The notes beneath the pieces are model-generated. The model searched no databases. It saw only the letters and a program-made list of their open reading frames with translations, and was not told the DNA's origin. Below are positions 16,870-25,576 of a stretch of DNA of 64,000 nt, piece by piece. Position 1 is the stretch's first letter; every line of letters begins with the position of its first letter. The stretch comes from Lachnospiraceae bacterium (GTDB lineage: Bacteria > Bacillota > Clostridia > Lachnospirales > Lachnospiraceae): positions 31,616-95,615 of the forward strand of contig CAJTDD010000021.1 of NCBI GenBank assembly GCA_910574885.1, given 5' to 3'. Both the position numbers and the translations under genes were made by a program.

Positions 16870-17217
16870 TGGACCTGGCGGGAGTTGAACCCGCGTCCGA
16901 AAACCCATCCACCAGAGCATCTCCCATCACAGTCATTAATTTGACATTCCCTCTGCCGGACGCCTAATGACAGGCTTCTGGTTTCAGTAGCTTCATACGT
17001 TCTTCCATTCCCTCAAAGCTTTGGAAACGAAGTGCTCCGCCTCATTGAAGCCGGCATCTCAGGCAGCGGATGACCTAAGGCCGACTGCCGCTTAATTAAG
17101 CAGCGTACGCTAATTCTCTATTGTCTGCGTTTATATTTAGTTGGAACTTTTAACGTAGTGTCCCGCTACGGATGGCTTCTCCAACTTCCAGACCTCCGTC
17201 GAAACCAGTACAAGCCC
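16870..17217 (-). ncRNA. ssrA: tmRNA
   Basis: About 348 nt on the minus strand. The 5' half starts GGGCTTGTACTGGTTTCGAC and the 3' half ends with GGGTTCAACTCCCGCC then CAGGTCC-A; GGGCTTG pairs with CAGGTCC as a 7-bp acceptor stem. CCA is not encoded. The tag reading frame at 17096-17128 (GCA resume codon to TAA) encodes ADNRELAYAA. Works with SmpB (41651-42118) to free stalled ribosomes and mark the protein for degradation. The ends are set by the acceptor pairing. Confidence 0.96.
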
Positions 17218-17311
17218 GAAACTGAAATACTGGCATGCCTTTTCTATAAGCATACTCTATTATAAGAACAAACATTCCCTTTTGTCAAGTATTTTTTTGT
17301 AAAGTTCAAGT

Positions 17312-17533
17312 TCATAAAGTTCTGAAGTTTGAAATGACCATATCTATTTCCAACGGCAAACTCCCGACTTTCCATGCGCTGCCAAAGCAATAATCATTCT
17401 TATCATCCTTAAATTCCATTTTAATCGCCGATACATATCCTGGATGCCATTGGATATGAGCCGGCTTATCTGAAGATATTGGATTTTCTGTCTGCTCTTC
17501 CGTAATTATAAGCTCGTTTGCCATCTTCCTCAT
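17312..17533 (-). CDS. short fragment resembling the start of an Rpn-type PD-(D/E)XK nuclease protein
   Basis: 73 aa. The middle reads IQWHPGYVSAIKMEFKDD, then a segment ending PLEIDMVI, matching what I recall of the N-terminus of clostridial Rpn/transposase-like proteins (IxWHPAF..A.ELEF ... PLxIDxLI). In that family the nuclease core follows; here the frame stops soon after, so it is probably a truncated remnant or a stand-alone N-terminal domain. Recognition is from memory of the family. Located 95 bp from the 5' end of tmRNA. Confidence 0.45.
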   Translation of the reverse strand: MRKMANELIITEEQTENPISSDKPAHIQWHPGYVSAIKMEFKDDKNDYCFGSAWKVGSLPLEIDMVISNFRTL

Positions 17534-17619
17534 CTGACCTTACATTATGAAAGTACCATAAAAAAACAAATTATCAACCTATGAAAAAAAGAAAGGATTC
17601 TCATGCCAAGACATTTTTA

Positions 17620-17628
17620 TGATATAAT
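17620..17628 (+). promoter_or_regulatory. extended -10 promoter of the two-component operon
   Basis: TGATATAAT, a perfect extended -10 (TGnTATAAT), about 45 bases before the response-regulator start. No strong -35 is seen, which suits a promoter helped by an activator. Confidence 0.55.
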
Positions 17629-17672
17629 AAGGCACAGCCCATTTAATCAGAAACACGATTGCGAGGTATACT

Positions 17673-18344
17673 ATGAAAAAAATATTAATGATAGAAGACG
17701 ACACCGACCTGCAGGAAGGACTTTCCTTCTCCCTTAGGCTGGACCGCTATGAAACTGCATGCGCCTCCACATGCAGGGAAGGACTTTCTTTCCTAAACAC
17801 AGGACACTTCGACCTGATCCTTTTAGACTGTAACCTCCCCGACGGCAACGGTTTCGACCTCTGCTCCCAAATCCGCACATTCAGCCAGATTCCCATCCTC
17901 ATGCTGACTGCCCGGGAAACGGAGATGGACGAGGTAAAAGCCCTGGAACTAGGCGTAGACGATTATATGCGCAAACCCTTCTCCCTTGCAGTTCTCAAAG
18001 CAAGGATCAAAAAACTCCTGCAGCACGCCGAATCTCCCAGGCTCCTTGTCTCCAACGGTATCACCATAGATAAAGGAACCTGCACCGTAACCCGGGGAAC
18101 GGCCGAAATCATTTTCAGCCAGACCGAATACCGTCTGCTTTTGTATCTGGTCGAAAACAAGAACCGCGTCCTGTCCAAAGACCAGATTTTAGAACACATC
18201 TGGGACAGCGGCGGCAAATTTGTAGACGACAATACCGTATCCGTCAATATCCGCCGTCTGCGCACGAAAATCGAAGAGGATGCCTCCAATCCCCGGTTCC
18301 TTAGAACCGTATACGGATTAGGCTACCTCTGGAAAGAGGAATAA
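17673..18344 (+). CDS. OmpR/PhoB-type response regulator
   Basis: 223 aa. Receiver domain 1-115 with acidic pocket E8/D9/D10, phospho-acceptor Asp52 (LILLDCNLPDG) and Lys101 (MRKPFS); winged-helix domain about 128-222 (VLSKDQILEHIWDSGGKFVDDNTVSVNIRRLRTKI). Overlaps in operon with the histidine kinase 2 bp downstream and an ABC exporter, an arrangement used for sensing and resisting membrane-active peptides. Likely target: the operator-like repeat at 19280-19295. Confidence 0.93.
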   Translation: MKKILMIEDDTDLQEGLSFSLRLDRYETACASTCREGLSFLNTGHFDLILLDCNLPDGNGFDLCSQIRTFSQIPILMLTARETEMDEVKALELGVDDYMRKPFSLAVLKARIKKLLQHAESPRLLVSNGITIDKGTCTVTRGTAEIIFSQTEYRLLLYLVENKNRVLSKDQILEHIWDSGGKFVDDNTVSVNIRRLRTKIEEDASNPRFLRTVYGLGYLWKEE

Positions 18345-18346
18345 CG

Positions 18347-19279
18347 ATGACAGATCAACTCCCAACCTGGCTAACCGCCTGGCTCCTGCCTTTGTCCCTG
18401 ACGCTGGCCCTGTTTGCAGGATACCTGATTTTCCGTAACCGAAAACAATACCGGGAAATTGACCGGATGCTGGACGCCGTCCTCACCCGCCAGCCAATTA
18501 AGCGCTCCGATTTACAGGAAGGAGGGCTCTCCGCCCTTGCAGGGAAATCCAAACGAATCCAAGAACATTTACTGCTGGAAATCGAACAGGCAGAGCAGGA
18601 AAAAGAACAGGTGAAGCAATTAATCGCCAACATGTCTCATCAGCTCAAGACGCCCCTTGCCAATGTCATGATGTACGAAGAACTGCTTGTCAATCCTGCG
18701 GTGTCTCCGGAACAACAGGCGCATTTCCTTGAGAAAATGCATGCACAGACCGCCAAAATTGACTGGATTCTAAAATCCCTGTTCAAAATGGCAAAACTGG
18801 AGCAGAACGCGATTGATTTTGAAATCGCGCCGCTCCCCATCCACGACACCCTCATGGACGCCCTTAATACCATTTATACAAAAGCCAAGCAAAAACAGAT
18901 TCAGATTGAGCTGGAAACCAAGAAAAACCCCGTCCTCCTTCATAACCGCCAATGGACTGCCGAAGTATTTGCCAACCTTCTGGAAAATGCAGTCAAATAC
19001 ACCGATGCCGGCGGGAAGATAAGGATTACGATACAATCTCTGGAAATGTACACGCAAATTTCCTTCTCCGACACCGGCATCGGCATCGACCCTTCCGAAT
19101 ATCAGGCAATCTTCCGACGTTTCTACCGGAGCAAACAGGTAGAAAATATCGAAGGCTCCGGCATCGGGCTTTATCTGTCTAAAATGATTCTGGAAAAAGA
19201 ATTGGGTTATCTGACAGTGGAATCGCAGGCAGGGAAGGGGAGCTGTTTTACCGTGTTCTTACAAAACCGTAAGAATTGA
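18347..19279 (+). CDS. sensor histidine kinase with minimal sensor
   Basis: 310 aa. Only one clear membrane helix (about 10-28) and no outside domain, then a linker, HisKA with His98 in NMSHQLKTPLANV, and HATPase_c with N box around Asn214 (LLENAVKYTD), G1 DTGIGI (Asp242) and GSGIGLYLSK. So the stimulus is probably relayed by a partner, such as the ABC permease encoded downstream, as in Bce-type modules (known for that class, inferred here). Confidence 0.92.
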   Translation: MTDQLPTWLTAWLLPLSLTLALFAGYLIFRNRKQYREIDRMLDAVLTRQPIKRSDLQEGGLSALAGKSKRIQEHLLLEIEQAEQEKEQVKQLIANMSHQLKTPLANVMMYEELLVNPAVSPEQQAHFLEKMHAQTAKIDWILKSLFKMAKLEQNAIDFEIAPLPIHDTLMDALNTIYTKAKQKQIQIELETKKNPVLLHNRQWTAEVFANLLENAVKYTDAGGKIRITIQSLEMYTQISFSDTGIGIDPSEYQAIFRRFYRSKQVENIEGSGIGLYLSKMILEKELGYLTVESQAGKGSCFTVFLQNRKN

Positions 19280-19295
19280 CCTACATTTTTGTAGG
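19280..19295. promoter_or_regulatory. inverted repeat upstream of the ABC genes
   Basis: CCTACA TTTT TGTAGG directly after the kinase stop and 70 bases before the ATPase gene, beside a TTGAC word. Could be a response-regulator site or a weak internal hairpin. Confidence 0.35.
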
Positions 19296-19366
19296 ATGGC
19301 TGTAAGCTGCGTACCGTAAACTGAACGTTATAAGAACGAATATACAGCAACAGAAAGGAGCCAGCC

Positions 19367-20056
19367 ATGAACATTTTAGAAGTAACACAGCTTGAGAAAG
19401 TATACGGAACCGGCATAAACCAGGTACACGCCCTCAAAGGCGTCACCTTTACCGTAAGCCAGGGGGAATTTATCGCCATAGTCGGAACCTCCGGTTCCGG
19501 GAAAAGCACCCTGATGAACCTGATTGGAGGTCTTGATACTCCCACAACAGGCTCTATCCGAATCCGGAAGCACGATATCGCCGCCCTTACCAGAAACGAA
19601 CTGACCATCTTCCGACGGCGCAACATTGGGTTCGTATTCCAGAACTACAGCCTGATGCCTGTCCTGAACGTCTACGACAACGTCGCCCTGCCTGTCACCT
19701 TCGACAAAGGACGGCATATCGACCACACCTTTATCGAAGAACTTTTAAAGGAACTGGGACTCTGGGAAAAACGCAGGAAATATCCCAGGGAGTTATCCGG
19801 CGGCCAGCAGCAGCGTGTGGCGCTTGCCCGTGCGCTGGCGAACAAACCCGCCCTTCTCCTTGCCGACGAGCCTACCGGCAATCTGGATTCCCGCACTACG
19901 GCAGAGGTCATGGGGCTTCTCCGCATGAGCGCGCAGAAATTCCACCAGACCATCCTTATGGTCACGCACAACGAATTGATTGCCCAATCCTGCGACAGAA
20001 TCATTGCCATTGAAGACGGGCAGATTCTTGGAAAGGGCGGTGATGGCCTTGACTAA
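19367..20056 (+). CDS. ABC transporter ATPase (MacB/Bce-type)
   Basis: 229 aa. Walker A GTSGSGKST (40-48), Q-loop FVFQNYSLMPVLNVYDNVALP, signature LSGGQQQRVALARAL, Walker B LLLADEPTGNLDS and H-loop MVTHNE. Family of FtsX-coupled exporters handling peptides or lipoprotein-linked substrates. The permease start overlaps its end by 14 bp. Start follows AAAGGAG. Confidence 0.95.
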   Translation: MNILEVTQLEKVYGTGINQVHALKGVTFTVSQGEFIAIVGTSGSGKSTLMNLIGGLDTPTTGSIRIRKHDIAALTRNELTIFRRRNIGFVFQNYSLMPVLNVYDNVALPVTFDKGRHIDHTFIEELLKELGLWEKRRKYPRELSGGQQQRVALARALANKPALLLADEPTGNLDSRTTAEVMGLLRMSAQKFHQTILMVTHNELIAQSCDRIIAIEDGQILGKGGDGLD

Positions 20057-22745
20057 CACAGTAAAATTAGCATTTTCCTATCTGAAATACTACAAAAAAC
20101 AGACTTTTGCCCTCCTCCTAGGAACTGTCATGTCCGTTGCCTTGATGACCGGCGTAGGCTCGCTGCTCTACAGCGGGAAAACTGCCGACATCCAACGAAT
20201 CCGGGATGTCTACGGGGACGCCCATTACTGGTTCGATATGGAAGACGGAGAATTTGACAAATTGCAGGAAGCCATTCATTCCGGCAAATGGATGGAATCG
20301 GAAGCATTTACGGTGGAGAAAGCCGGAATCCTTACCATAAAGGAAGAAATTCAGACTCCCTGCCAGATTACAGTTGCCCATGCAGATTCAGGGTATCTGG
20401 AAATGTTCCACAGAAACCTCCTGAAAGGCTCCTACCCGCAAAACCCCGGGGAAATAGCCCTCTCAGAACACGCCATACGCAACCTTGGCATAGGAAACAC
20501 CCTTGGAAGCGCAGTCGTCCTTGGCGGGGACACCTCCTCCCTGTGCGGAATCCTTTCAGACCAATGGGATGAAACTGCCAAAGACATGAAAGTCTTTGTA
20601 AGCGCCGATACAAAACTTAGGACGGAACGCCCCCGCCTCTATGTCAAATTTGAAGAAAACGGCGACGTACTCACACAGGTAATGGCATTTTCAAAAACTT
20701 ATGGTTTAGACATCCATAAAATCAATAGGGTAAGCAGCCTGACCGCATACGTGGGCGGAAATGCATCGCCTTCTATCATTGACGTTACAAAGACTGCACT
20801 GTCGCTTCCGGAAGGGAAACTGGCGTATTTCTGGGGAACCCTGAACCAGACCCATGATTTGACCGGAAAGCTCATCCTTGCCGCTCTTGGCATATTTGCC
20901 GCTTTCGTCATATTCAGCCTGTTCCAGGTATCCGTGCGGAAACGTACCGCACAGTACAGCGCCTTGCAGACCCTCGGTATGGACGAACGCAGCACCTTTG
21001 GCATGATTCTTTCAGAGCTATACATGGTGCTGCTGGCAGGATATCCCATTGGCGCGGCTCTCGGCAGCCTCGGCGCAAAAATACTCTATTCCCGCATGGG
21101 TGAGATTTTCGTAGACCAGCAAATCGGCATGACCCAAAAAGGGACGCATACCGTAGACGCCAGGGATGTGGCGGCACAGATTGAAGTCCGCCCCGGAAGT
21201 TTCCATATTTCGACCGGAACGATCCTCGGATGCGCAATCTTCCTGATGTTCCTGATGCTGTTGGTAAGCTTTCTATTGATTTGCAGGATGCGCAAATTTA
21301 CCTTAACGGAAATGCAGACCCAGAATACCCATACACGAAAACAAAGCCGTAGAATCTACAGTATTAAGTGCAGCAACATGACTAGAATCCTGAGCCGCAA
21401 GTTTTTATTTGAACGGAAAGGGACGTTTGCAGGTATCATCGTATCCCTCTCTTTAGGCGGAGTCTTGTTCCTTGGCACGACCTACGTCGTCCAGAATGCC
21501 AGAATCCACAATGCCCTGTCTTTTAAAGCCGACGACGGGCTTGCTTCTGATATTCAGGTGTATGAAGATTCCCACAGCCTGTCCAGCGTCATTCCCTCAG
21601 ACATTGTAAATACTCTGGAAGGGATAGAAGGCGTTTCCTCTGCCAATCCGATCCGCTATACCCTTGGGGAGATTCCTCTGGAAGACGGACGCTTCCGCTG
21701 GCCGAAATATTATGCGGAAACGGCGGACGAGGAAGGATTTGAACCAGACCCCTTAATCATGGAACGGTATAACGGAATCATCACGCGGCAAAGCGATAAA
21801 GATTACCGTCTGAAGACAAATGTATACGGCTACTCAGACCAGATGCTTGCGGAACTGACAGATTATCTTCTGGAAGGGAGCTTTGACGCCGCGTCTATGA
21901 AAAAAGAGGATACGGTTATCCTCAAAACTCTCATGGACGGGCAGGGCAACTATGACGGGCTGGACGTCTCCCCCGGCGATTCTATCCGGCTGAAAGTCCC
22001 GAAAAATGCGTCCGTTCCGGAAGAGGCGCTTAGGTTTGAAGGGGAAGAAGACTGGTATGTGGATAAGGAATTTACGGTCGCCGCTATCGTCAGCAGGTCT
22101 TTGGGAAAAAATGATAATTATATCGGAGATTTTACCGATACTGTGGGCGTCATTATGACGAACCAGCAGATGTCGGATGATTTCGGGATTGACGGATATG
22201 ACAGTATCGGGATTACTCTTACGAAAGGGGCTGACCATCACAAGGTTTCTGACGAGGTCAGGGCTGTTACCCAAGATATCCCAAACTGCCTAATCAAAGA
22301 CTATGCCCAGTTAATCGAAAAACAGGAGCTTTACCTGCGCCAGAAAATGTTTTTCTTCTATGGGATTGCCGCTATCCTGCTTCTGATTAGTATTTTCCAT
22401 ATCCTGAACAGCATGCAGTATCTTGTAGCTGCAAGGAAACGGGAGTTCGGGATTCTCAGGGCAATGGGAATCACAGACGCAGGATTCCGGAGGATACTGG
22501 TAAAAGAAGGGCTCTGCTATGGAGCCTGCTCCGGGCTCTTTATGGCCATTCTGTACGGGATGGTACAGAAAGTGTTATATTATGCGCTTCAACACGTATT
22601 TCTGTACCTGCATGCGAACGCAGGTCTTCCGCTTCTGCCGCTAATAGGTATGGTGGTATTGAATCTGGGGATTTGTGTCGGAGCGATGCTGTTGGCAGGA
22701 AATGAAGTGCTGAACGGGAATATAATAGATGAGATTGCCCAATAA
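20043..22745 (+). CDS. FtsX-domain ABC permease, large
   Basis: 900 aa from MALTNTVKLAFSYLKYYKK. An N-terminal helix is followed by a large outside domain (about 45-270), an FtsX block with three helices (about 275-420), a second large outside domain (about 485-750) and a second FtsX block (about 765-890). Two FtsX blocks with two big outside domains fit mechanotransmission-type permeases; it is longer than Bce permeases. Works with the ATPase and probably the kinase just upstream. Substrate unknown; peptide antibiotic defence is the usual role of this layout. Confidence 0.9.
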   Translation: MALTNTVKLAFSYLKYYKKQTFALLLGTVMSVALMTGVGSLLYSGKTADIQRIRDVYGDAHYWFDMEDGEFDKLQEAIHSGKWMESEAFTVEKAGILTIKEEIQTPCQITVAHADSGYLEMFHRNLLKGSYPQNPGEIALSEHAIRNLGIGNTLGSAVVLGGDTSSLCGILSDQWDETAKDMKVFVSADTKLRTERPRLYVKFEENGDVLTQVMAFSKTYGLDIHKINRVSSLTAYVGGNASPSIIDVTKTALSLPEGKLAYFWGTLNQTHDLTGKLILAALGIFAAFVIFSLFQVSVRKRTAQYSALQTLGMDERSTFGMILSELYMVLLAGYPIGAALGSLGAKILYSRMGEIFVDQQIGMTQKGTHTVDARDVAAQIEVRPGSFHISTGTILGCAIFLMFLMLLVSFLLICRMRKFTLTEMQTQNTHTRKQSRRIYSIKCSNMTRILSRKFLFERKGTFAGIIVSLSLGGVLFLGTTYVVQNARIHNALSFKADDGLASDIQVYEDSHSLSSVIPSDIVNTLEGIEGVSSANPIRYTLGEIPLEDGRFRWPKYYAETADEEGFEPDPLIMERYNGIITRQSDKDYRLKTNVYGYSDQMLAELTDYLLEGSFDAASMKKEDTVILKTLMDGQGNYDGLDVSPGDSIRLKVPKNASVPEEALRFEGEEDWYVDKEFTVAAIVSRSLGKNDNYIGDFTDTVGVIMTNQQMSDDFGIDGYDSIGITLTKGADHHKVSDEVRAVTQDIPNCLIKDYAQLIEKQELYLRQKMFFFYGIAAILLLISIFHILNSMQYLVAARKREFGILRAMGITDAGFRRILVKEGLCYGACSGLFMAILYGMVQKVLYYALQHVFLYLHANAGLPLLPLIGMVVLNLGICVGAMLLAGNEVLNGNIIDEIAQ

Positions 22746-22821
22746 AGGCTTTACACCATAATCACCGATTGATATAATAAAAATACCAAGTAAACAGCAT
22801 TTATGGAAAGCAGGTGGGTAT

Positions 22822-23007
22822 ATGACTGAAAAAGAAATGCTCAAGATTTCTATAGAAGAATTTGACAGATTACAAGATTATATGCAGTCTTGTACGGATA
22901 AGGAGTCAGAGACATATAAAAAAATGAAACGAAGATATACGACATTAAAAGTCATTCTGACAGCCTCAGGTATCAACCTGACAGAAATTGACTATATCAA
23001 AGAATAG
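22822..23007 (+). CDS. small helical hypothetical protein
   Basis: 61 codons at most; family not recognised. A charged, helix-rich protein (MTEKEMLKISIEEFDRLQDYMQ...) that looks like a small cytoplasmic coiled-coil or DNA-associated protein. Start follows CAGGTGGG. A terminator (23026-23072) ends it. A 14-bp repeat AAAGGCTTTACACC occurs before it (about 22744) and in that terminator, suggesting a self-contained small unit. Confidence 0.55.
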   Translation: MTEKEMLKISIEEFDRLQDYMQSCTDKESETYKKMKRRYTTLKVILTASGINLTEIDYIKE

Positions 23008-23025
23008 CTCATAACTTCATGAATC

Positions 23026-23072
23026 AAGGTGTAACGTCTTTATCGAATTATAAAAGGCTTTACACCTTTTTT
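23026..23072 (+). terminator. intrinsic terminator after the small protein
   Basis: AAGGTGTAA (23026-23034) pairs with TTACACCTT, with an inner GTCTTTAT/ATAAAAGGC pairing, followed by six T. Confidence 0.75.
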
Positions 23073-23117
23073 AATAGAAACATGCTCTTTCGGCAACTGA
23101 CAATAAAAAATAAAAAG

Positions 23118-23162
23118 TTAGCACTCACCTCTTGACATTGCTAATAATATGTGTTATATAAT
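23118..23162 (+). promoter_or_regulatory. hsp20 promoter with CIRCE-like HrcA operator
   Basis: TTAGCACTC (23118-23126), nine bases, CATTGCTAA (23136-23144). The CIRCE consensus is TTAGCACTC-N9-GAGTGCTAA, so the left arm is perfect and the right arm matches 7 of 9. It overlaps a -35 TTGACA (23132-23137); TATATA follows after 17 bp and TATAAT after 19. HrcA would block this promoter at normal temperature (known for CIRCE, inferred here). Confidence 0.75.
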
Positions 23163-23247
23163 ATATATAGCAAATAAAACAATAAATAATTTTCATACCT
23201 TATGGGATATACTAATCCATAAGATAATTTTCAAGGAGGAATGATTT

Positions 23248-23673
23248 ATGTTATTAGCAAACAGAGGTTTCAACAATTTATTCGACGATATGTTCAGCGA
23301 TCCGTTTTTCAGCCGTTCTTACGACCACACATCCGCACAGATTATGAAGACGGATATTCATGAGAAAGATGGGAATTATCTGGTAGAGATGGAGCTTCCC
23401 GGATATGCCAAAGAGGATATCAAGGCAGACTTAAAGGATGGATACCTAACCATCTCCGCCCATAAGAACATGACGAAGGAAGAGAAGGATGCCAAGGGCA
23501 ACTGCGTACACAAAGAAAGATATACCGGCACCTGCAATAGAAGCTTTTATGTTGGGGATGCCTTGACACAGGATGATATCAAGGCCGCATTCAAAGACGG
23601 CGTTCTCCATCTGGCATTTCCGAAGGAAGTTCAGAAGCAAGAGGAACAGCCGAGACTGATTACGATTGAATAG
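23248..23673 (+). CDS. Hsp20/alpha-crystallin small heat-shock protein
   Basis: 141 aa. Short N-terminal arm with repeated Phe (NNLFDDMFSDPFFSR), alpha-crystallin domain about 33-130 (DIHEKDGNYLVEMELPGYAKEDIKADLKDGYLTI..., GVLHLAFPKE). An ATP-independent holdase. The final EEQPRLITIE gives the C-terminal I-x-I oligomer motif. Controlled by the CIRCE-like promoter. Converges with the last gene of the polysaccharide operon. Confidence 0.93.
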   Translation: MLLANRGFNNLFDDMFSDPFFSRSYDHTSAQIMKTDIHEKDGNYLVEMELPGYAKEDIKADLKDGYLTISAHKNMTKEEKDAKGNCVHKERYTGTCNRSFYVGDALTQDDIKAAFKDGVLHLAFPKEVQKQEEQPRLITIE

Positions 23674-23688
23674 TATACAGCAACAGTG

Positions 23689-23717
23689 GAGGGGGAGCTT
23701 TAGCAGGGTTCTCCCTC
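23689..23717. terminator. hairpin between hsp20 and the polysaccharide operon end
   Basis: GAGGGGGAGC and GTTCTCCCTC arms (8 of 10 paired) in the 43-bp gap between convergent genes. There is no long T-run on either strand, so termination strength is uncertain. Confidence 0.4.
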
Positions 23718-24415
23718 TAAGATGTGATTTGGTTTGCATAATATTCTCCCACCAGATTCACATGCCTTCTTATATTTTCTAATATTTCGCCATATGGCTG
23801 CTTTTTACCAAATAGGAGTGTTGTACCTAAAACAAATCCCTTAACGCCTCTTGGTGCAAATTGTAAAATTTTGTCTGTACTGCAAGCGCCATCCCAATAT
23901 ATTTCAAATCCCATTTCTTCTTTGATGGATAAAAGCTTTGTAATCTTTTTTCCAACATAAGGCAGATACATTTGTCCAGCATTCCCAGGGTTTACGGACA
24001 TTACCAGAACCTTTTTGACAATCCTAAGCATTTCCACGACTGTTTCAACAGATGTCCCCGGATTAATTGCAATACCAGGAATCATTCCCTCATCGATAAT
24101 TTTCTGCAAAGTTGTAGAAGGATGGTATTCTGCTTCAGGATGAATGTAAACCGTATCTCCCAACCGAAGATTGTTTAAAAATAAGCTTATTTGGTTATTC
24201 GGATGTTCTATCATAAGATGCACATCTAACGGCTTTTTTGTTGATTTTGCTATGAACCGCATATCATTCAAAGACATCGCAAAATTCGGAACATACCGCC
24301 CATCCATAATATCAATGTGAAAAGAGTCGATTCCTCCTTCTTCCAAATTTTTAACTTCATTTTCCAAATTTCCAAAATCTGCGCACATCATAGATGCCAT
24401 TAATTCAAATTCCAT
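23717..24415 (-). CDS. ribulose-phosphate 3-epimerase-family protein
   Basis: 232 aa TIM barrel of the Rpe family: SMMCADFGNLENEV, FHIDIMDGRYVPNFA (metal-binding His and Asp), LDVHLMIEHP, VNPGNAGQMYLP and WDGACSTD, where many Rpe proteins have VDGG. Last gene of the polysaccharide operon, so it may epimerise a keto-pentose or hexulose phosphate for the glycan rather than serve the pentose-phosphate pathway (inference). Start follows AAAGGAGG. AT-rich like the rest of the operon. Confidence 0.8.
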   Translation of the reverse strand: MEFELMASMMCADFGNLENEVKNLEEGGIDSFHIDIMDGRYVPNFAMSLNDMRFIAKSTKKPLDVHLMIEHPNNQISLFLNNLRLGDTVYIHPEAEYHPSTTLQKIIDEGMIPGIAINPGTSVETVVEMLRIVKKVLVMSVNPGNAGQMYLPYVGKKITKLLSIKEEMGFEIYWDGACSTDKILQFAPRGVKGFVLGTTLLFGKKQPYGEILENIRRHVNLVGEYYANQITS

Positions 24416-24434
24416 ACCTTCTAAACCTCCTTTA

Positions 24435-25556
24435 TCATTTAACAGCTATTGCTCTTTTTTCTAAAGAATTATATATTTCTGAAATTTTTTTATTCTCTTC
24501 TCTTAATTCCCTGCTTAACCATCCGCCGTTAAAATGATGGATACTAAAGGTATGAATTGTCTTTTGCAATCGACCTGACATATAATCATAAGGATGAAAA
24601 AATTCCGAAGGAAAAATAGTCATGTCAAGGAGCATTTGTTTTTTACCATTTAGTTTATAACCTAATTTGATAGCTGTAAGAGTATCTATATAACCACATG
24701 TATTTTTATTCAAATGCCCATCTTCATACAAAAAACGCTCCCCTTCCCTTGCTTCTAAAAAATATTTTATTGTAGTATTCTTTCTTTCTGCACCGCTGCA
24801 TCCGCCAAAGTTGAGCGTCTGCCACTTTTCAACGCCGCAAAAGGCCCTAAGAGACAATAACTCATCCAACGGCTTAATGATTTCAACATCTGTATCTAAA
24901 TATATCCCCCCGTGATTGTAAAGAATATCTAATCTCATATAGTCCGGTACAAATCCAAAGGCTCCTTCTTTATATGCCTCTCTAGTATATATATTTTTTT
25001 CCAAATCATAGTTATTTTCATCCCATCTTACAATCTTATAATCAGGACAAAATCTTTTCCAAGAATCAATACACCTTCCTATATGTTCAGGTATCTGCTT
25101 TTTCCCTAACCAAACATAATGTATTTGTTTAGGAATCTGTGATTCTACTATTTGCCCAAGCTCAGAAGTACATTGATATTTTTCAAAATTTGATATACAC
25201 ATCATAGGCATAATATAACATGAACATTTTTTCAAATTATTGTATGAATCCAATCTTTCTAATATCTGAACGCATCGACTGACTGCAAGAATTAATACGG
25301 TATTATTTCCATTTACCGAAAAAAGATATTGCTCACCCTGAACCACAACTCTCCTATTTCCAACAGTAACTCCTTCTCTTTGACGATAAACATCATTATC
25401 AACATAGGAATCTAAATATGTTAAAAGACCATACTCCAAAAGAATGGATGCTGTGGTAACTGCGCCAATCACACCCGCACCAAATACCACTATTCTTTTA
25501 TTTTCTTGCACAACCTCTTCCCTAAGTCTTATGAAATGATCATTTTTTAGTATCAA
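24435..25556 (-). CDS. GT32-type glycosyltransferase with N-terminal Rossmann-like module
   Basis: 373 aa. The N-terminal part (about 15-115) begins RIVVFGAGVIGA and looks like the NAD-binding-like module also found in several neighbours. The C-terminal part is a DXD-containing glycosyltransferase: IPKQIHYVWLGKKQIPEHI, FVPDYMRLDILYNHGGIYLDTDVE (DTD metal site), GGCSGAERKN. Such enzymes add a hexose to capsule or wall glycan on the inner membrane face. Middle-late position in the operon, 20 bp from the next gene. Confidence 0.82.
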   Translation of the reverse strand: MILKNDHFIRLREEVVQENKRIVVFGAGVIGAVTTASILLEYGLLTYLDSYVDNDVYRQREGVTVGNRRVVVQGEQYLFSVNGNNTVLILAVSRCVQILERLDSYNNLKKCSCYIMPMMCISNFEKYQCTSELGQIVESQIPKQIHYVWLGKKQIPEHIGRCIDSWKRFCPDYKIVRWDENNYDLEKNIYTREAYKEGAFGFVPDYMRLDILYNHGGIYLDTDVEIIKPLDELLSLRAFCGVEKWQTLNFGGCSGAERKNTTIKYFLEAREGERFLYEDGHLNKNTCGYIDTLTAIKLGYKLNGKKQMLLDMTIFPSEFFHPYDYMSGRLQKTIHTFSIHHFNGGWLSRELREENKKISEIYNSLEKRAIAVK

Positions 25557-25576
25557 TACTTTCCCCTCAATCTCTA

